Positions 25,559-36,329 of a DNA stretch of 64,000 nucleotides are shown here, one piece after another; position 1 is the stretch's first letter; every line of letters begins with the position of its first letter. The notes beneath the pieces are model-generated. The model was not told the DNA's origin. It made no database searches and worked only from the letters and a program-made list of their open reading frames with translations. Origin of the DNA: Phoebastria nigripes (taxonomy: Eukaryota; Chordata; Aves; Procellariiformes; Diomedeidae). The translations under genes were made by a program, and so were the position numbers. The stretch spans positions 1,879,794-1,943,793 of the forward strand of contig JAYKAV010003110.1 of NCBI GenBank assembly GCA_035582835.1. Direction: 5' to 3'.

Positions 25559-25568
25559 GGGAATTTCC
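25559..25568 (-). promoter_or_regulatory. NFKBIA: Proximal NF-kB site (GGAAATTCCC)
   Basis: Perfect match to GGGRNYYYCC, reading GGAAATTCCC in the gene's direction and lying about 44 bp upstream of the TATA-like element. Its sequence and place correspond to the main inducible kB element of mammalian NFKBIA, as recalled. It is the best candidate for the autoregulatory operator of this gene. Confidence 0.8.
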
Positions 25569-25652
25569 AGCCAGTCAAAGCCCGACCGACGGGTCTGGTC
25601 CTGCTCGGCGCCGGGGGCGGTGGCAGGGAGGCGGATCGGCTCGGGCCGGCCC

Positions 25653-25698
25653 CTTCCCTCCCCTCCGCCGGCCCCGGGGCCGGCGGAGGGGAGGGAAG
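25653..25698. repeat. Perfect 46-bp palindrome upstream of NFKBIA
   Basis: Two 23-bp arms meet with no spacer at 25675/25676 and are exact reverse complements; pairing continues imperfectly for a few bases after one mismatch. The arms are very GC-rich, with a polypyrimidine outer half and a GCCGGCCCC inner half. The sequence could extrude as a cruciform. It could also be an assembly fold-back, since GC-rich palindromes are hard to sequence. Confidence 0.95.
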
Positions 25699-25740
25699 AG
25701 GTCGGTCCGGGAGGGGATTTGGCGTTTTTCCACGGCAGGG

Positions 25741-25781
25741 GGGAAGTACTCGCCTCCCCGGCGTCCCCGTCGGTACTTCCC
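25741..25781. repeat. Short inverted repeat upstream of NFKBIA
   Basis: Nine-base arms GGGAAGTAC (25741-25749) and GTACTTCCC (25773-25781) flank a 23-bp GC-rich spacer, about 45 bp beyond the large palindrome. Together they form two neighbouring foldable structures in the distal promoter. Confidence 0.7.
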
Positions 25782-25822
25782 TGCTGCGCCCCGGGCGGCT
25801 GCCCCTTGCCGGCTTTCCCGGG

Positions 25823-25832
25823 GGGGCTTTCC
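25823..25832 (+). promoter_or_regulatory. Upstream kB site (GGGGCTTTCC)
   Basis: Perfect GGGRNYYYCC match about 370 bp upstream of the start codon, at the outer edge of the CpG island. A partial relative (GGCTTTCCC) lies just before it near 25811. Confidence 0.55.
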
Positions 25833-26812
25833 CTGCCCTGCCCGGTCGTGGGGCTCCCGGTGCCCGCACCGCTGCGGGATCCCATTGCATGGGATCTGAG
25901 GACCACCCGCACATGCTGGGCAGTGCCGGCCTTGATTGCACACTGCATCCCTCCCTGACTTCCCACCAGCTTGCTGTTTGGTAAGAGGAGCTGTGGGATG
26001 TCTCAGGCCAGAAGGCCGGTCTGTAAGCGTACAAAGTGGTGGTCGTCACACTCGGAGAAGCTCCACCACCCATGGGGTGCAGCGTAGCACGACAGCTCTC
26101 CTCCACAGCCCTCATTTGCACAATGGCAGATCCCTGACCCTGCGACGATCATTTATGAGGGCTGGTGAGAGGGTATCCCTTAGGAGTCGTTAACCAGCAC
26201 TCGTCTGACGAGCAGGAACAGGCTTTGTAGCCAGCCCAGGGTAGCGAGGTCGTGCTAGAAGTTCAGGAAACCGAACACCAGCCAGAGCGATGCTGAGGCT
26301 GCAACTGCATCAGCACACTGCATGTCTGCCCTGCTGTTGCTTGGGGTGGGTATCGCTTTTTGGAGAGATTCAGGTAGTATTGCACATGACTGGTGTTACG
26401 CTGTCATGATAACTGCAAGCGTGCAGGTGCTGCCTCAGACTTCAGAGGATTTTGCATCTCTGCTGTGGAAGTTTTCACTCTGTTTCAGTGCAGTGGGATC
26501 AGGAATGAACAGGAGAATTCTGCGCCACTCCTGTACATCCAGTTCTGGTCCAGTACTCAACAGGCCTCTTTCAAAAGGTACATATCCATAACGGAACAAA
26601 CCTTTTAAGAAGAAATTACATCTTCTGCCATTCTCACTTTCTCTGGCCATTCCTAATGATTCTTCTCTGCTCCTTTTCACTGCTGTTGTGCCATCTGCGG
26701 GTAATGAAAACTGGATAAATGCAGGCTCCCACATGGATAAAAGGCATTGTCTGCAGGGCTGACAGTGCTGAATTTTTCCCTGGTGAATTTTTGCTTCTAC
26801 TTCTCAGATGTG

Positions 26813-26822
26813 GGGGATTCCC
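26813..26822 (+). promoter_or_regulatory. Isolated upstream kB match (GGGGATTCCC)
   Basis: Perfect consensus match 1.36 kb upstream of the NFKBIA start codon, outside the CpG island. It is close enough to belong to an extended promoter, but a single match at this distance can be chance. Confidence 0.3.
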
Positions 26823-29800
26823 ATGAAGAATTTTTCTTCTCTTGCAACTATTGCTGGCCTCGCTGAGTAACAGTGTTTGCGCTTTTTTCCTTTTGTCATT
26901 TTCCCACGGGATGGCATCCCTTTGAACAAGAATTTATGAGAAAATCCAAAGATGAAAGGGGGAGCCAGAGGAGAGGGCGAACGCCTGACTTTCTGTGAGC
27001 AGATGTTCCTGATTTTCAGCCCAGCTGTGCCATTCCTGGACTTTTTTTCGTTATTCATCACTTGGCCTGGGACAACCCAGTGGTGCTTTTGGGCAGGTTT
27101 AGAAAAAAGCCGTACAACTCTTTCTTTTATAGGTTAAGGGTTATGAAAGTTTTGTGAGCTTCTTGAAACAGTTTCCCCTTTTTAATGTAAATTGGCAGGG
27201 GAAATTTAATTAACAAATTAATCTCCTCCTACCTGTTTCCCTGCAAAAAAGGGAGGATGGGAGTTGGAAAGCAAGCTCCTGTGGTGACTAGCAGGGGAAT
27301 CAAGCCCAGCCAGGACCACGCTGCCACCAGTTGGGGTTTTGCTAGAACCACGCAGAAATTAAACTTTAAAACTTCCTGTCCTCACTGCGATGGCTGGAAA
27401 CTGAGTTCAGCAAAGCGAGTTCTTTGCCTCTTTCTATAAGTGACCTCCAGCTGCTCTCACAGGCAAACGCGGGGCTATTTTTAGCGAGCATTTGCCAGCA
27501 GAAACCTCTTTTCAGAGGCACGCGAGGTGCTTTTATTTTGTGTGCGTTTTAACTCGGTGGTACTGCAGCCAGTTGTAGGTGGCGGAAAGGAGATGGAAAA
27601 TGTTTTCTGGATGGAAAGTCGTGCCGAGGCCAGCCCACTTCCTGCCCCAGGGAGATGCTGCCACCCCACAGCCGCTCCGCAGCCTGGCCCTGGGCGTCGC
27701 GGGGGGCCCCAGACATGGGCCAGCACCCCTGGGTATTAGGCAGCCAAAAGCACAGCTCGAGAAGGGATTCAGCCCTAAACCCTGATCCACATGTAAAGTA
27801 GCAGCCAGCTGCGGATGCAGGGGCAAGCAGAACCCGTGTTAATATTAAAACAAATAAAGCTGCTGTCTTCTCTGTAACTCCTCACAGCTAACAAGGTCGT
27901 TGTACAATATTTGCCTAAAGGGACGGCATATAGGAGATAGTAAAAAGCAAAGGTTTTGAGGCGGTGGTGAAGGTCATTGATGCTGCTTTTGTGCTACTGA
28001 GGTACTGTCCTTTTTTTTGAAAATTAACACATTCTAGCAGTTCTTCTATACAATTTTCTACATGGTCCACAAGAGAAAAAGAATAGAAAGAAACAAACTC
28101 AGCTTTTGGATATATGGGTTTTGGATATAGGGTGGAGCCTATCACAACTCTGATTTCCTCCATGGCCTCTCACCCAGGTGTTGCAGTTCTGGGAGGCTCA
28201 GACATGGCCCCAGGGGACGGAGCAGCCGTACCTATCCAGGGACAGGGGTTAGCCCTGCTGAAACAGGGGCAAAACTTTGTGAACATTGCAGTCATCTGTG
28301 CCAAACTGAACCCTCTTTGTCTTCTTGTGTATGCTGGTTTAATACCTCTGCTATATCTGCATTAATTTCACAGGAGTGTTTTTTATGCTCATCAGCTTGA
28401 GAGGAGATTAATGTTCTCTGCATTTCTTTATTTGGGATTATGTTAGCAGTCTCCGCTGCCTGGTCCAGCGTGCACTTCAAAACCAAGGGACTACCTAAAA
28501 GTCACTTTAACAATGTAAAAGACTGTGACCACAAGAGGTGGTTTTGCACCTGATACCTAAGGGCTAGATTTTGCAAAAGCCTCCTCCACTCTGGGTGCCC
28601 CGAGCACTCAATTGGCAGGGCTGTGGGGCTGCAGGGATGAGATGTTTGTTTTTATTCTACCTTGCAGAAAGCAGCTGGCAGGGCTCTGAGAAGGAGCCTT
28701 GCGTGCCTGAATACTGAAAAGGGGCAGTAGGGTTTTAATCAGTTTTTAAAGTATATGAAAGATTCTCGTGCTGCTTCCTCCAGCAAACACATTAAACTGT
28801 AATTTCCTGATTGCCACACTAATCATGAGAACCGTCTAGTGCTGTCGCTGTGGTGCTGTTGATTTACCAGAGTTGGTCCCTCAACTTCATCCTTTTGTGA
28901 TTGCTGCTGCAGATACCTATTAACTGTTTTCCTCCCATTTAATCTCAAGGACTATGCATGGCTCGCAGTAAATGTACCAGGAAAGGTAGTTCACAATATC
29001 CAGCAGGATCTTGGCCCAGGCTGTTAAAACCAAAAGCAAAGCAAATCGGTGAAGTAAACCTTCTGTCTGCATGTGTATGTGCACGTGCAGTTACCTCCTT
29101 GGAATAGGACTCTGGTTTATTGCTCCAAAAGTCTATGGACTTTGCTAGTGCAATGGAAGCCAGGGAACACTTAACGTTGTCATTCTGATAACATTTTGCA
29201 ATGAAAATCCGCATATCTCAGGCTCCCATTTACAGCTGCTGTAGAGGTAAGAACCAGGCAGCTCCGAACAATTAGTCCAGTGATAAGCAAGGAAAACATA
29301 TTTCCCTCCTGCTTTCTAATAATAATATGACTGTTACTAATTTGAAAGCTTAAAAAAAAATGGCCAAATGAGAAGGAAACTTAAGCAAAGTCCATTTTTG
29401 TCAGCCGGGATGAGGGCTGACAGTGTTACACGTGCCATGTGGTCTGTATCCCTGCCTCCTCAAACTTTTTCATCGGAGGCTATTATGGCAGTCAGATACT
29501 CCAAAAAGCTATGTGGTGGATGCAGTAGGAAGCATTTCTCCACCTTATTTGTGTTGATATAGTATCCAAGCAAACAGCGCGGGGGGTAATTTCTGGCACG
29601 TAAAGCCAAGGTCCAAATTAGGGCATTTAAAATCCTACCCATGTCCCACAGATACAGAAATGGAGTTAACTAGGGTGTCCTGGCCAGAGTTTAATGGACC
29701 TAGATTTCTGGCTGGCTACACTAGTCTCTGTTTTTATTTTTAGACTGCAGCTTATTTTTGGCATCTCTTAAACTGATGTATTGCATCCCTGGGAAGATCT

Positions 29801-30278
29801 GCATTTCTCTGCGTGAACTGTGGGCTGTTTATATATCAGTTGGTTGCATTTCTGGGGATCCTTAGGGATGAAATGTACTATACCAATTTAAACTGCTTTT
29901 ATTGTTATACCTTAAGGGTGAATATAGGTCAAGTTATTTGAAATTGACTACCACTTGGAAGACAAGTTTTCTCTGGTGTCATTCCCACTTCTCATGTGGA
30001 AGTTTTGTTAAAGCTTGTTGCTTGCAAAGCTTTAAGCTGATGCTCACTGCCTGATGCAGCAAAGCTTGCTGCCACATGTGCTTCATGTAGGAAAGAAGAA
30101 ACTTGGGCTGGGGGAAGAGAAGCGAAGCAGAGGCAGATCTCTTGAGCTTGTTCTACAACTTTCCCTTCAGCAATATGAATAACATTGCTCCCCATCAGTA
30201 CAGCCCCCTCTGTGGTTGCAGACAGTGGAAGCACCTGACGGGGAAAATATGAACTGGGAGCACGCTAATAATTAAAAA

Positions 30279-30288
30279 GGGACTTTCC
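30279..30288 (+). promoter_or_regulatory. Isolated upstream kB match (GGGACTTTCC)
   Basis: Exact decamer about 4.8 kb upstream of NFKBIA. Around eight consensus matches are expected by chance in 64 kb, so this one alone is weak. It would matter only if the surrounding sequence is open or conserved. Confidence 0.25.
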
Positions 30289-30947
30289 CCCTGCAGGCAG
30301 CTGTGACATTTGGTAATGTTACAGTCTTTAGTTCTTCCCAGCAAGTAGGAATCTTGCAAAGGTGGAAAGAGCGAGCGGCACGGTGGGACAGTGCAGAAAA
30401 CTGACCCGGTGAGAATTCGGGAGGGAGAGCTCTGCCTGGCAGAGGGTGAGCGCAGGCAGCCAGTGAGGCCGTGCCAAGGAGGGAGCTGCTTTCCTTTCTG
30501 TTTGGATTATGGATCCAGAAGGTCAAAACTGGATCTGGATACAAATTTTCCTGTGGTACTAGATGATATTTTGAGGAAACTAAAGACCTGAACTGAGTTA
30601 CGCTGGGCTGTCCGAGCAGGAGGCTGTGCACGGGCAGTGAGAGATGTCTGTCTCAGGACATAGTTTGCTCTGAGCCTCCTCATGCTCCTGTGCAACCCTT
30701 GTGCCTAAAGCTGGTGGGTGCAAATCATCCTGGATAAACATAAAAAGCCAGTACGCTGCTTCTCTGTGAGCAGTGGGAGCCTGCCGCAGCAGACAGGCAC
30801 ACGGCAAGCTTTAGTTAGAAGCTGAACTGCGTGTGGGCCCAGGGATTTCCCTGGGACGGATGTGGCAAACACAGGGGCTAATGCACTGAGTGCTGTAGCT
30901 GTGTGTCTGAGCTAGCAGGGGAGGAAGCAGGAAATACTAGAGAATAC

Positions 30948-30973
30948 TAAGAGCATAACCTAAGAGCATAACC
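30948..30973 (+). repeat. 13-bp tandem duplication
   Basis: TAAGAGCATAACC occurs twice, back to back and identical. A related shorter echo (AATACTAGAG / AATACTAAGAG) precedes it. Probably replication slippage. Confidence 0.85.
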
Positions 30974-33900
30974 CTGAGTGAAAAAAAAACAGCCAACAGA
31001 AGATGAACTTTGGGCTGGGTGCTTCCTGAAAAAGCCCTGGGACTGCCAGCTGAGGGACTGTCTCAAGGTTGGTTCCTCCTGCGCACACCCTCTTTGGAGG
31101 AGGGCAGGCTCTCTGCTCCTTCTCCTGGTGAAAGTCCTTTGGAGCCCTGAAGCCCAGCAGACCGCATGGCTCTGGGAGGGGTAACCCCGATCTGTCACCC
31201 ACAAATTGCCTGAGGCTGGCAACGGGTTTCAGCAGCAGCTGCTGCTGAGATAGCGCTAAGGGGAGCTTGGCTTTAAGTATCTCAGTGCAAAACGCCCATC
31301 AGGTGCTCTGGGAAGTTGCTAAGGTTTTAACCTCATTTTTTTCTGGAGTGGCTGTGGGCTGTGCTCGGAGCTGGAGCATTGGCTGTGCCAGCAGGGAGCG
31401 TGTGCAGCATTGCCAAGGGCTGGATGTGCTGCTGGTGCCATGTCCTGGTCCAGCCCATCCCTCCTCTACCTATACAACTGGTAGAGGATGCTGATGAGAG
31501 CGGGGCTGCAGCACCTGCGGTAGCTCAGTTATTCTCTGCAGGAGAGCAAGCTGGGAGAAGAGCTGCAAGGGACAGCAAAGAGCTAGGCTGCATTTATAGG
31601 GGTGTTAGGTGAGCTCTGATTTACAGACTGAGAGAGGCGAAAGGCAGGCTCAGGGGGGGATTAAATGCAGATTCATCCAAACTCCAAACATGCTCTGCAT
31701 GCTCCGGGTATTGCCTGCACTCCCAGGACGCAGGTTCTCCAGACCGGGTTATAATAAAATCCTAATTTCCTTGCACAGCGCTCGTTCCCTCGTATTCCCA
31801 TTTATTTTCATGCAGCCAATTGCTTACTCTGAGCACGACCTCTCCCGGGGCAGGTGATGGCTGGCAGTGAGTTCGGAGCCAGCACCACTTGTGGGAGCCA
31901 GGGGACGAGCAGTGCCGCCCTGCGGGGCTGCTTCACCTCTGCTGCCCGTGCCGGCGGTCGGAGGGTGGCTGGTCCTGCCGGTCCTGCAGTACCTGAGCTG
32001 CATGTAGTAAAGGGGAACTGGAAGCAACAGTGTGTCTTTCAGAGTGTGCTGGGGCCAGTGATTCATTACTGGAGCTGCGCTGGGGAGGAAGAGGGAGCAG
32101 ATGGAGACGGCACACAGATTTTCCAGCCTGGACAGAGTTTAAATTTCTCTCTCTCCAAGGCTGCATCCATTCCTGGGATGACTTCCCATTTAGCTTATGC
32201 CTTCTAGGGCTCTGATTTCTTCAGATTTCGTGGGCGTTGTTTACTAACTTATGGCTGTGGTGTTTCCCAGACAGAAATATCTCTCTGGGATAAGCTCCTG
32301 CCTTTCTTGGACAGATGGTTTGTACACAGGCAGTAAATTCCGTTCTTCTGCAAACTCCCTGTCCTGTGCATGAGCCATTGTGATGTCTGGAGGACCTGCA
32401 CACGGCATAGCCCTGGTGACACACAGTGCTGGCCTTCCCTAGATGTCCAGGAACCCTGGAAAACGGGGAAAAGGTAATCCTTGAGTTCTTCCCAGACCAA
32501 ATTTCTGAGCAGGGAAAAATATAACTTGCTTGGGAAAACCCTGACCTCTGGCAACACAAACTTAGGGCCAGGGGTTTGGTTTTATGCTTGAGACAGGAAG
32601 ATTCATGGAGGCTCTGAAACACATTTGTGGGAAAGCCAGCGAGGGAAGTGAGATGGGAGGGGGTGATTTTCCCCAGAGCACTGCAGGGAAGCCATATTGG
32701 TCCCTCTTTGAAACAAGTGTTTGACAGTCACACTATTTAATTATTCTTTTGCCTGCATCCACAGACACGAATCTTTTTCTTGGCTGCATCCCCTGCCTCC
32801 CAAAGCCCAGCATCCCACTATGGCCATTACAGCTACCTCCTGTATCCTCACCAGCTGGCAGTTCTTTGCCCCTGCAGACCTGGGAGGTAGAAGACATCAC
32901 AGTCAAAGTACCCTCATCTCCCAGGAGCCTACAGGAACCTGACTCCTTGCAGGACTCAGCTGGCTGTACCATTACCTTGTGTCTCACCCTCTGTGTACAC
33001 AGCAACACCGTGTCCATCATGTTATATTCGTATCTTCCTTTCTAAGGAGATTCCTCGCTCACCTACACTGTCGGCTGTTCCTGTTGTGGTGGCATCACTC
33101 AGTACCTCCGTCTGTCCCACTGGCACTTCTGTGCTCTGAGCTCTGTCCAGAACAGCCTCCTGGCACTGCTCGGCAAAGCCATGTGCCTGGGCAGTCCCAC
33201 ACTTCTTTAAGACATCTGGGATGAAGGAACAGCAAAAGGGCATCTGTGAATTGTGTGCATGAGGTGCCCTCTCCCAACCTTCCTAGCAAGCAGTGTCAAG
33301 TCACTGTCACCTCAAGGTCACCCAGGCTGCGTGACCATGGAGAAGCCTGAGCCCTCCTGTGTGGGGCTGAGCAGCAGCTCCCCTCTCTCTGGACTGGGGG
33401 TGCAGTCCCCCCTGCTGCCCTTTGGGTTGGGAACTTCCTGCAGGTCTCTGTGACTCCTTCCATATGTTTGGCTTAGCTGATCTCAAATGACAACATATAG
33501 TAGAATTAAAACCAAGCCAGATCACCCAGTTTCAGGCACAGCATGACTGTGAGACTTAGTCACACTTGTGTATCCCTTAGTACCTTCCCTCAGCTGCCTC
33601 ATCTAGAGGCCTCTGATAAACATTACTTTGATGCTACCAGTCCCAGGGAGCACAACAGTGGTCCAGGGAGACCTCGTACTTGGAGGAAGCTGTTGATTGC
33701 AGGGAGGCAGGCATGGGTACACGCTTGCTGCTGGAGCAACGGTCTGCTCATTTGGGCTTTTCCAGACAGCTACAGGTGGGAAAATTTTAACATCAGCTCT
33801 GGCTTTTACATTGGCATGGTGCTGTGCAGGCAGAGCCTTCTTACCTGTGTGTGGGGCTGGGGCTCAGCCTGGGTTTGGGGCAGCAGGGCTGAGCCCCTCT

Positions 33901-34319
33901 GTGGAGGAGGGGGCAGGAGGGCAGCATAAGTGGAGTCTTTTCTTTTGGGGGCGAGGGTGGGGTGTGCTTAAGAGGGTGGAGGAGGAAATATCTCAGCTTA
34001 CTTGGGCTGTTCCACTGCTGCCCTCACAGGTGGCACCCACTCAAGCGGAGTTTGGAAAAACCCCACTTCAGCTTAGTTTAGCTCAGTTTTATTTAATCCT
34101 GGTGGGGTGAGCTGCTGTGAGAAATCATCCCACATATGATCAAACGTGCACTGGCAGAAGCAGGAACAGTACCCAAAAGGTTCCTTTCCTAAGGACCTTC
34201 CAGAGGGACCCAAATGCATTGTCTTACAGCAATGATGGAGCCTCTGGGAGGTGGATTGGGCAGCTAAAAGCCTGTCCTCAGGAGCCCAGCTGCACACTAG
34301 TTTCAGCTGCATCATCAAA

Positions 34320-34500
34320 GTGAGTCATTCAATAAAAACAATTAGCTGAAGAAATATCACTAAACAGTAATAATTATCCAAATGTCCTAGCATTGACCAT
34401 TTAGATGACTAAATCCACACAATCAATTGTGTTAGTGAATGCTAATTCAAATCTAATAACCTTCTGGTTTATTTGATTATGTATAAAGAATTCACCTGCA
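34320..34500. other. Candidate conserved non-coding element
   Basis: AT-rich, non-repetitive stretch with an AP-1 type TGAGTCA at 34321-34327, a TAATTA-related motif and CAATCAATTG-type half sites. The texture (dense TAAT/ATTA, no simple repeat, GC-rich on both sides) resembles developmental enhancers in gene deserts. This is a reading by eye, without alignment. Confidence 0.35.
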
Positions 34501-36329
34501 GTGTTGTGACAGGCTGGGGCTGCGGAGCAGCCGGGTGCTGGGGCACCTGCCTGCTTTGTGGCCTCCACGCACGTGTTGTCCCCAGGCTGCCAACAGCACA
34601 GGCAGTGTCCACCAGTCAGGCTGGGGAGCAGAAGAGTGGTGAGATGATGTCTAGGGGCCCTTCGACTGTGCAAGCAGCAGCTTTCAGTGGCTTTGGAGGG
34701 ACTTGTGCCCGCACGGAAATGTGGTGTGGCTTCTCAGGAGAGGCTGCATTCTCCTTTCTGCCTCCTTGCCTGAAGGGTCTGAATCTCCTAAACTGGATGA
34801 CTGGGCACAATCACACAGACACCAGAAATCCCTATCATCTGCTTGAGAATAAGGGGTATGGAGGGAACTCATGTTTTAAAATTATGATTATAGTTTCAGC
34901 CAAGAGCAAAGCACACTTTCTACCCGTGTTGGAAACAGACCCTCTGGCACAGNCTTTTACTCTCTCCTCATGTCCTTGCAGTACCTAGGCTCTGGGTGCA
35001 CACAGGTCTTCTCTGAAGTGCTTCATGCTATGGATGGACTGTGATACACGGTCCATTTTATTACATATGGGTGTTATTTTGTTGCGTCTGGACATTGGCA
35101 TCATGTTTGCCACCACAGTACCTGGATGTCTAGAAATGATGGATGTTATAGATCCAGTGGGATTCAGTTTGGTGCTGGAATTGCCCTCAGTTTTCCTGCA
35201 AAGGCGCAGTGAGCTCCTTCGTCCCCACTGCCAACAGACCTGCTCTTCTTAGCTAATATCTGTGGGTGCTCTGAAGAGATGAATTCAGGAAAGCTTGGGT
35301 TTTATCAGTAGTTCAAGAAAGGAATCAGCAAAGGTACCAAGAAGGCAGCTTGCCCTGAAAACTGATGTCTGCCATGGTATTTTCACACCTCTGTACAAAT
35401 AGTTATGTTCAGCTCTCCCCGTGCTCTGCAAACGCAGGAAGGAGCGAGCATGTCTGGTGTAGGGACTGGTGACGTACTTTTGCAACACGGGGTGCCAGGG
35501 ATGGCAAAAACCTGGCGCCTCTGAGGTCAGCGGCTGTCGGGCTGGGCTCACGCCTCTCATGCCGATGTCCCATCCATTGAACCACGTTGTTCCCCTCGGG
35601 TGAAAAACAGCGCAGGCATCAACAAGGCGAATTTCTTCCACTGCCTGCTATCTGTTCTTGCTATGACATTGAAGGGTTCTCTAAATGAGGCTGATATGCA
35701 GTGAATCACCATGATGTGCCACAGCAGGACCGGCTCGGTTCTGCTCGCACTCGACATCCGCAGCAGGTCCGGCAGTGGGGGCAGGAGCTGCCCCAGGGAG
35801 CTGGGAACACTTTGCCATCAGCTGAGGGAGCCTGACCGTGCTGTTGGTAGCCCATGGGGGCAGCAGGAGCAGCCCTTGTACTGCAAGGACAGAGCTTCTC
35901 TGCCTGTCTGTTAGTATTAACATTCATTTGCTCTCTGAGGCAGGCTGGTTTTATTTTTTTTTAGGTCATTCTGTGTAACATAATCATATTGGAGTAGAAT
36001 TCTTCTACCTAATCAAATGAAACTTCATGTAGTTAGTTTGTCATTAACATTTACTAACGAATGTGATTGTGAGGATTTAGTTTCTCACATGGTTAATAGG
36101 AAGGCATTTAGATAATTACAGCTGTCTAGTGTCTTTCCACTGCCAATCGCTTTTACTGCCTGGTTCATTTCCAGACCAGCAAGTGAAACTCTGGCACACA
36201 GTTGTGCAGGGAAACTGCTCCTGCGGTATCCCTGATACGGTGCTTTGTAGGTGTGAAGTCAGTTCCCAGCTCCATCCTAAGTTTCATATGAACTTCAGAA
36301 AATCACAGCCTTGCTGTGATCCAGCTTTC

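Larger units (their letters stand above)
24950..25880. promoter_or_regulatory. NFKBIA: CpG island spanning NFKBIA promoter, exon 1 and intron 1
   Basis: About 0.9 kb of strongly GC-rich, CpG-dense sequence stands out sharply from the flanks. It covers the start of NFKBIA, intron 1 and roughly 400 bp upstream. Long open frames in several phases here are a by-product of GC richness and not genes. It holds four of the six perfect kB sites and the 46-bp palindrome. Confidence 0.9.
25900..36329. other. Intergenic DNA 5' of NFKBIA, no supported gene
   Basis: About 10 kb upstream of NFKBIA with only short chance frames. Content includes isolated kB matches at 26813 and 30279, a 13-bp tandem duplication at 30948, and AT-rich stretches at 27.18-27.22, 28.36-28.56, 28.74-28.86 and 34.32-34.50 kb that look like non-coding elements under constraint. 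It lacks clear interspersed repeats. Confidence 0.65.

Noticed and set aside
24914..25966. 350-codon minus-strand open frame over the NFKBIA promoter and exon 1
   Set aside because: It runs through introns, promoter and exon in one phase because the CpG island is poor in stops. Its residues are Pro/Arg/Gly-rich with no family signature, and it overlaps the true NFKBIA exon 1 in another frame.
25456..26121. Upstream in-frame extension of NFKBIA exon 1
   Set aside because: The frame stays open to 26121 but crosses the TATA-like element, the kB sites and the palindrome. The ATG at 25455 has a good context and gives the family's usual N-terminus.
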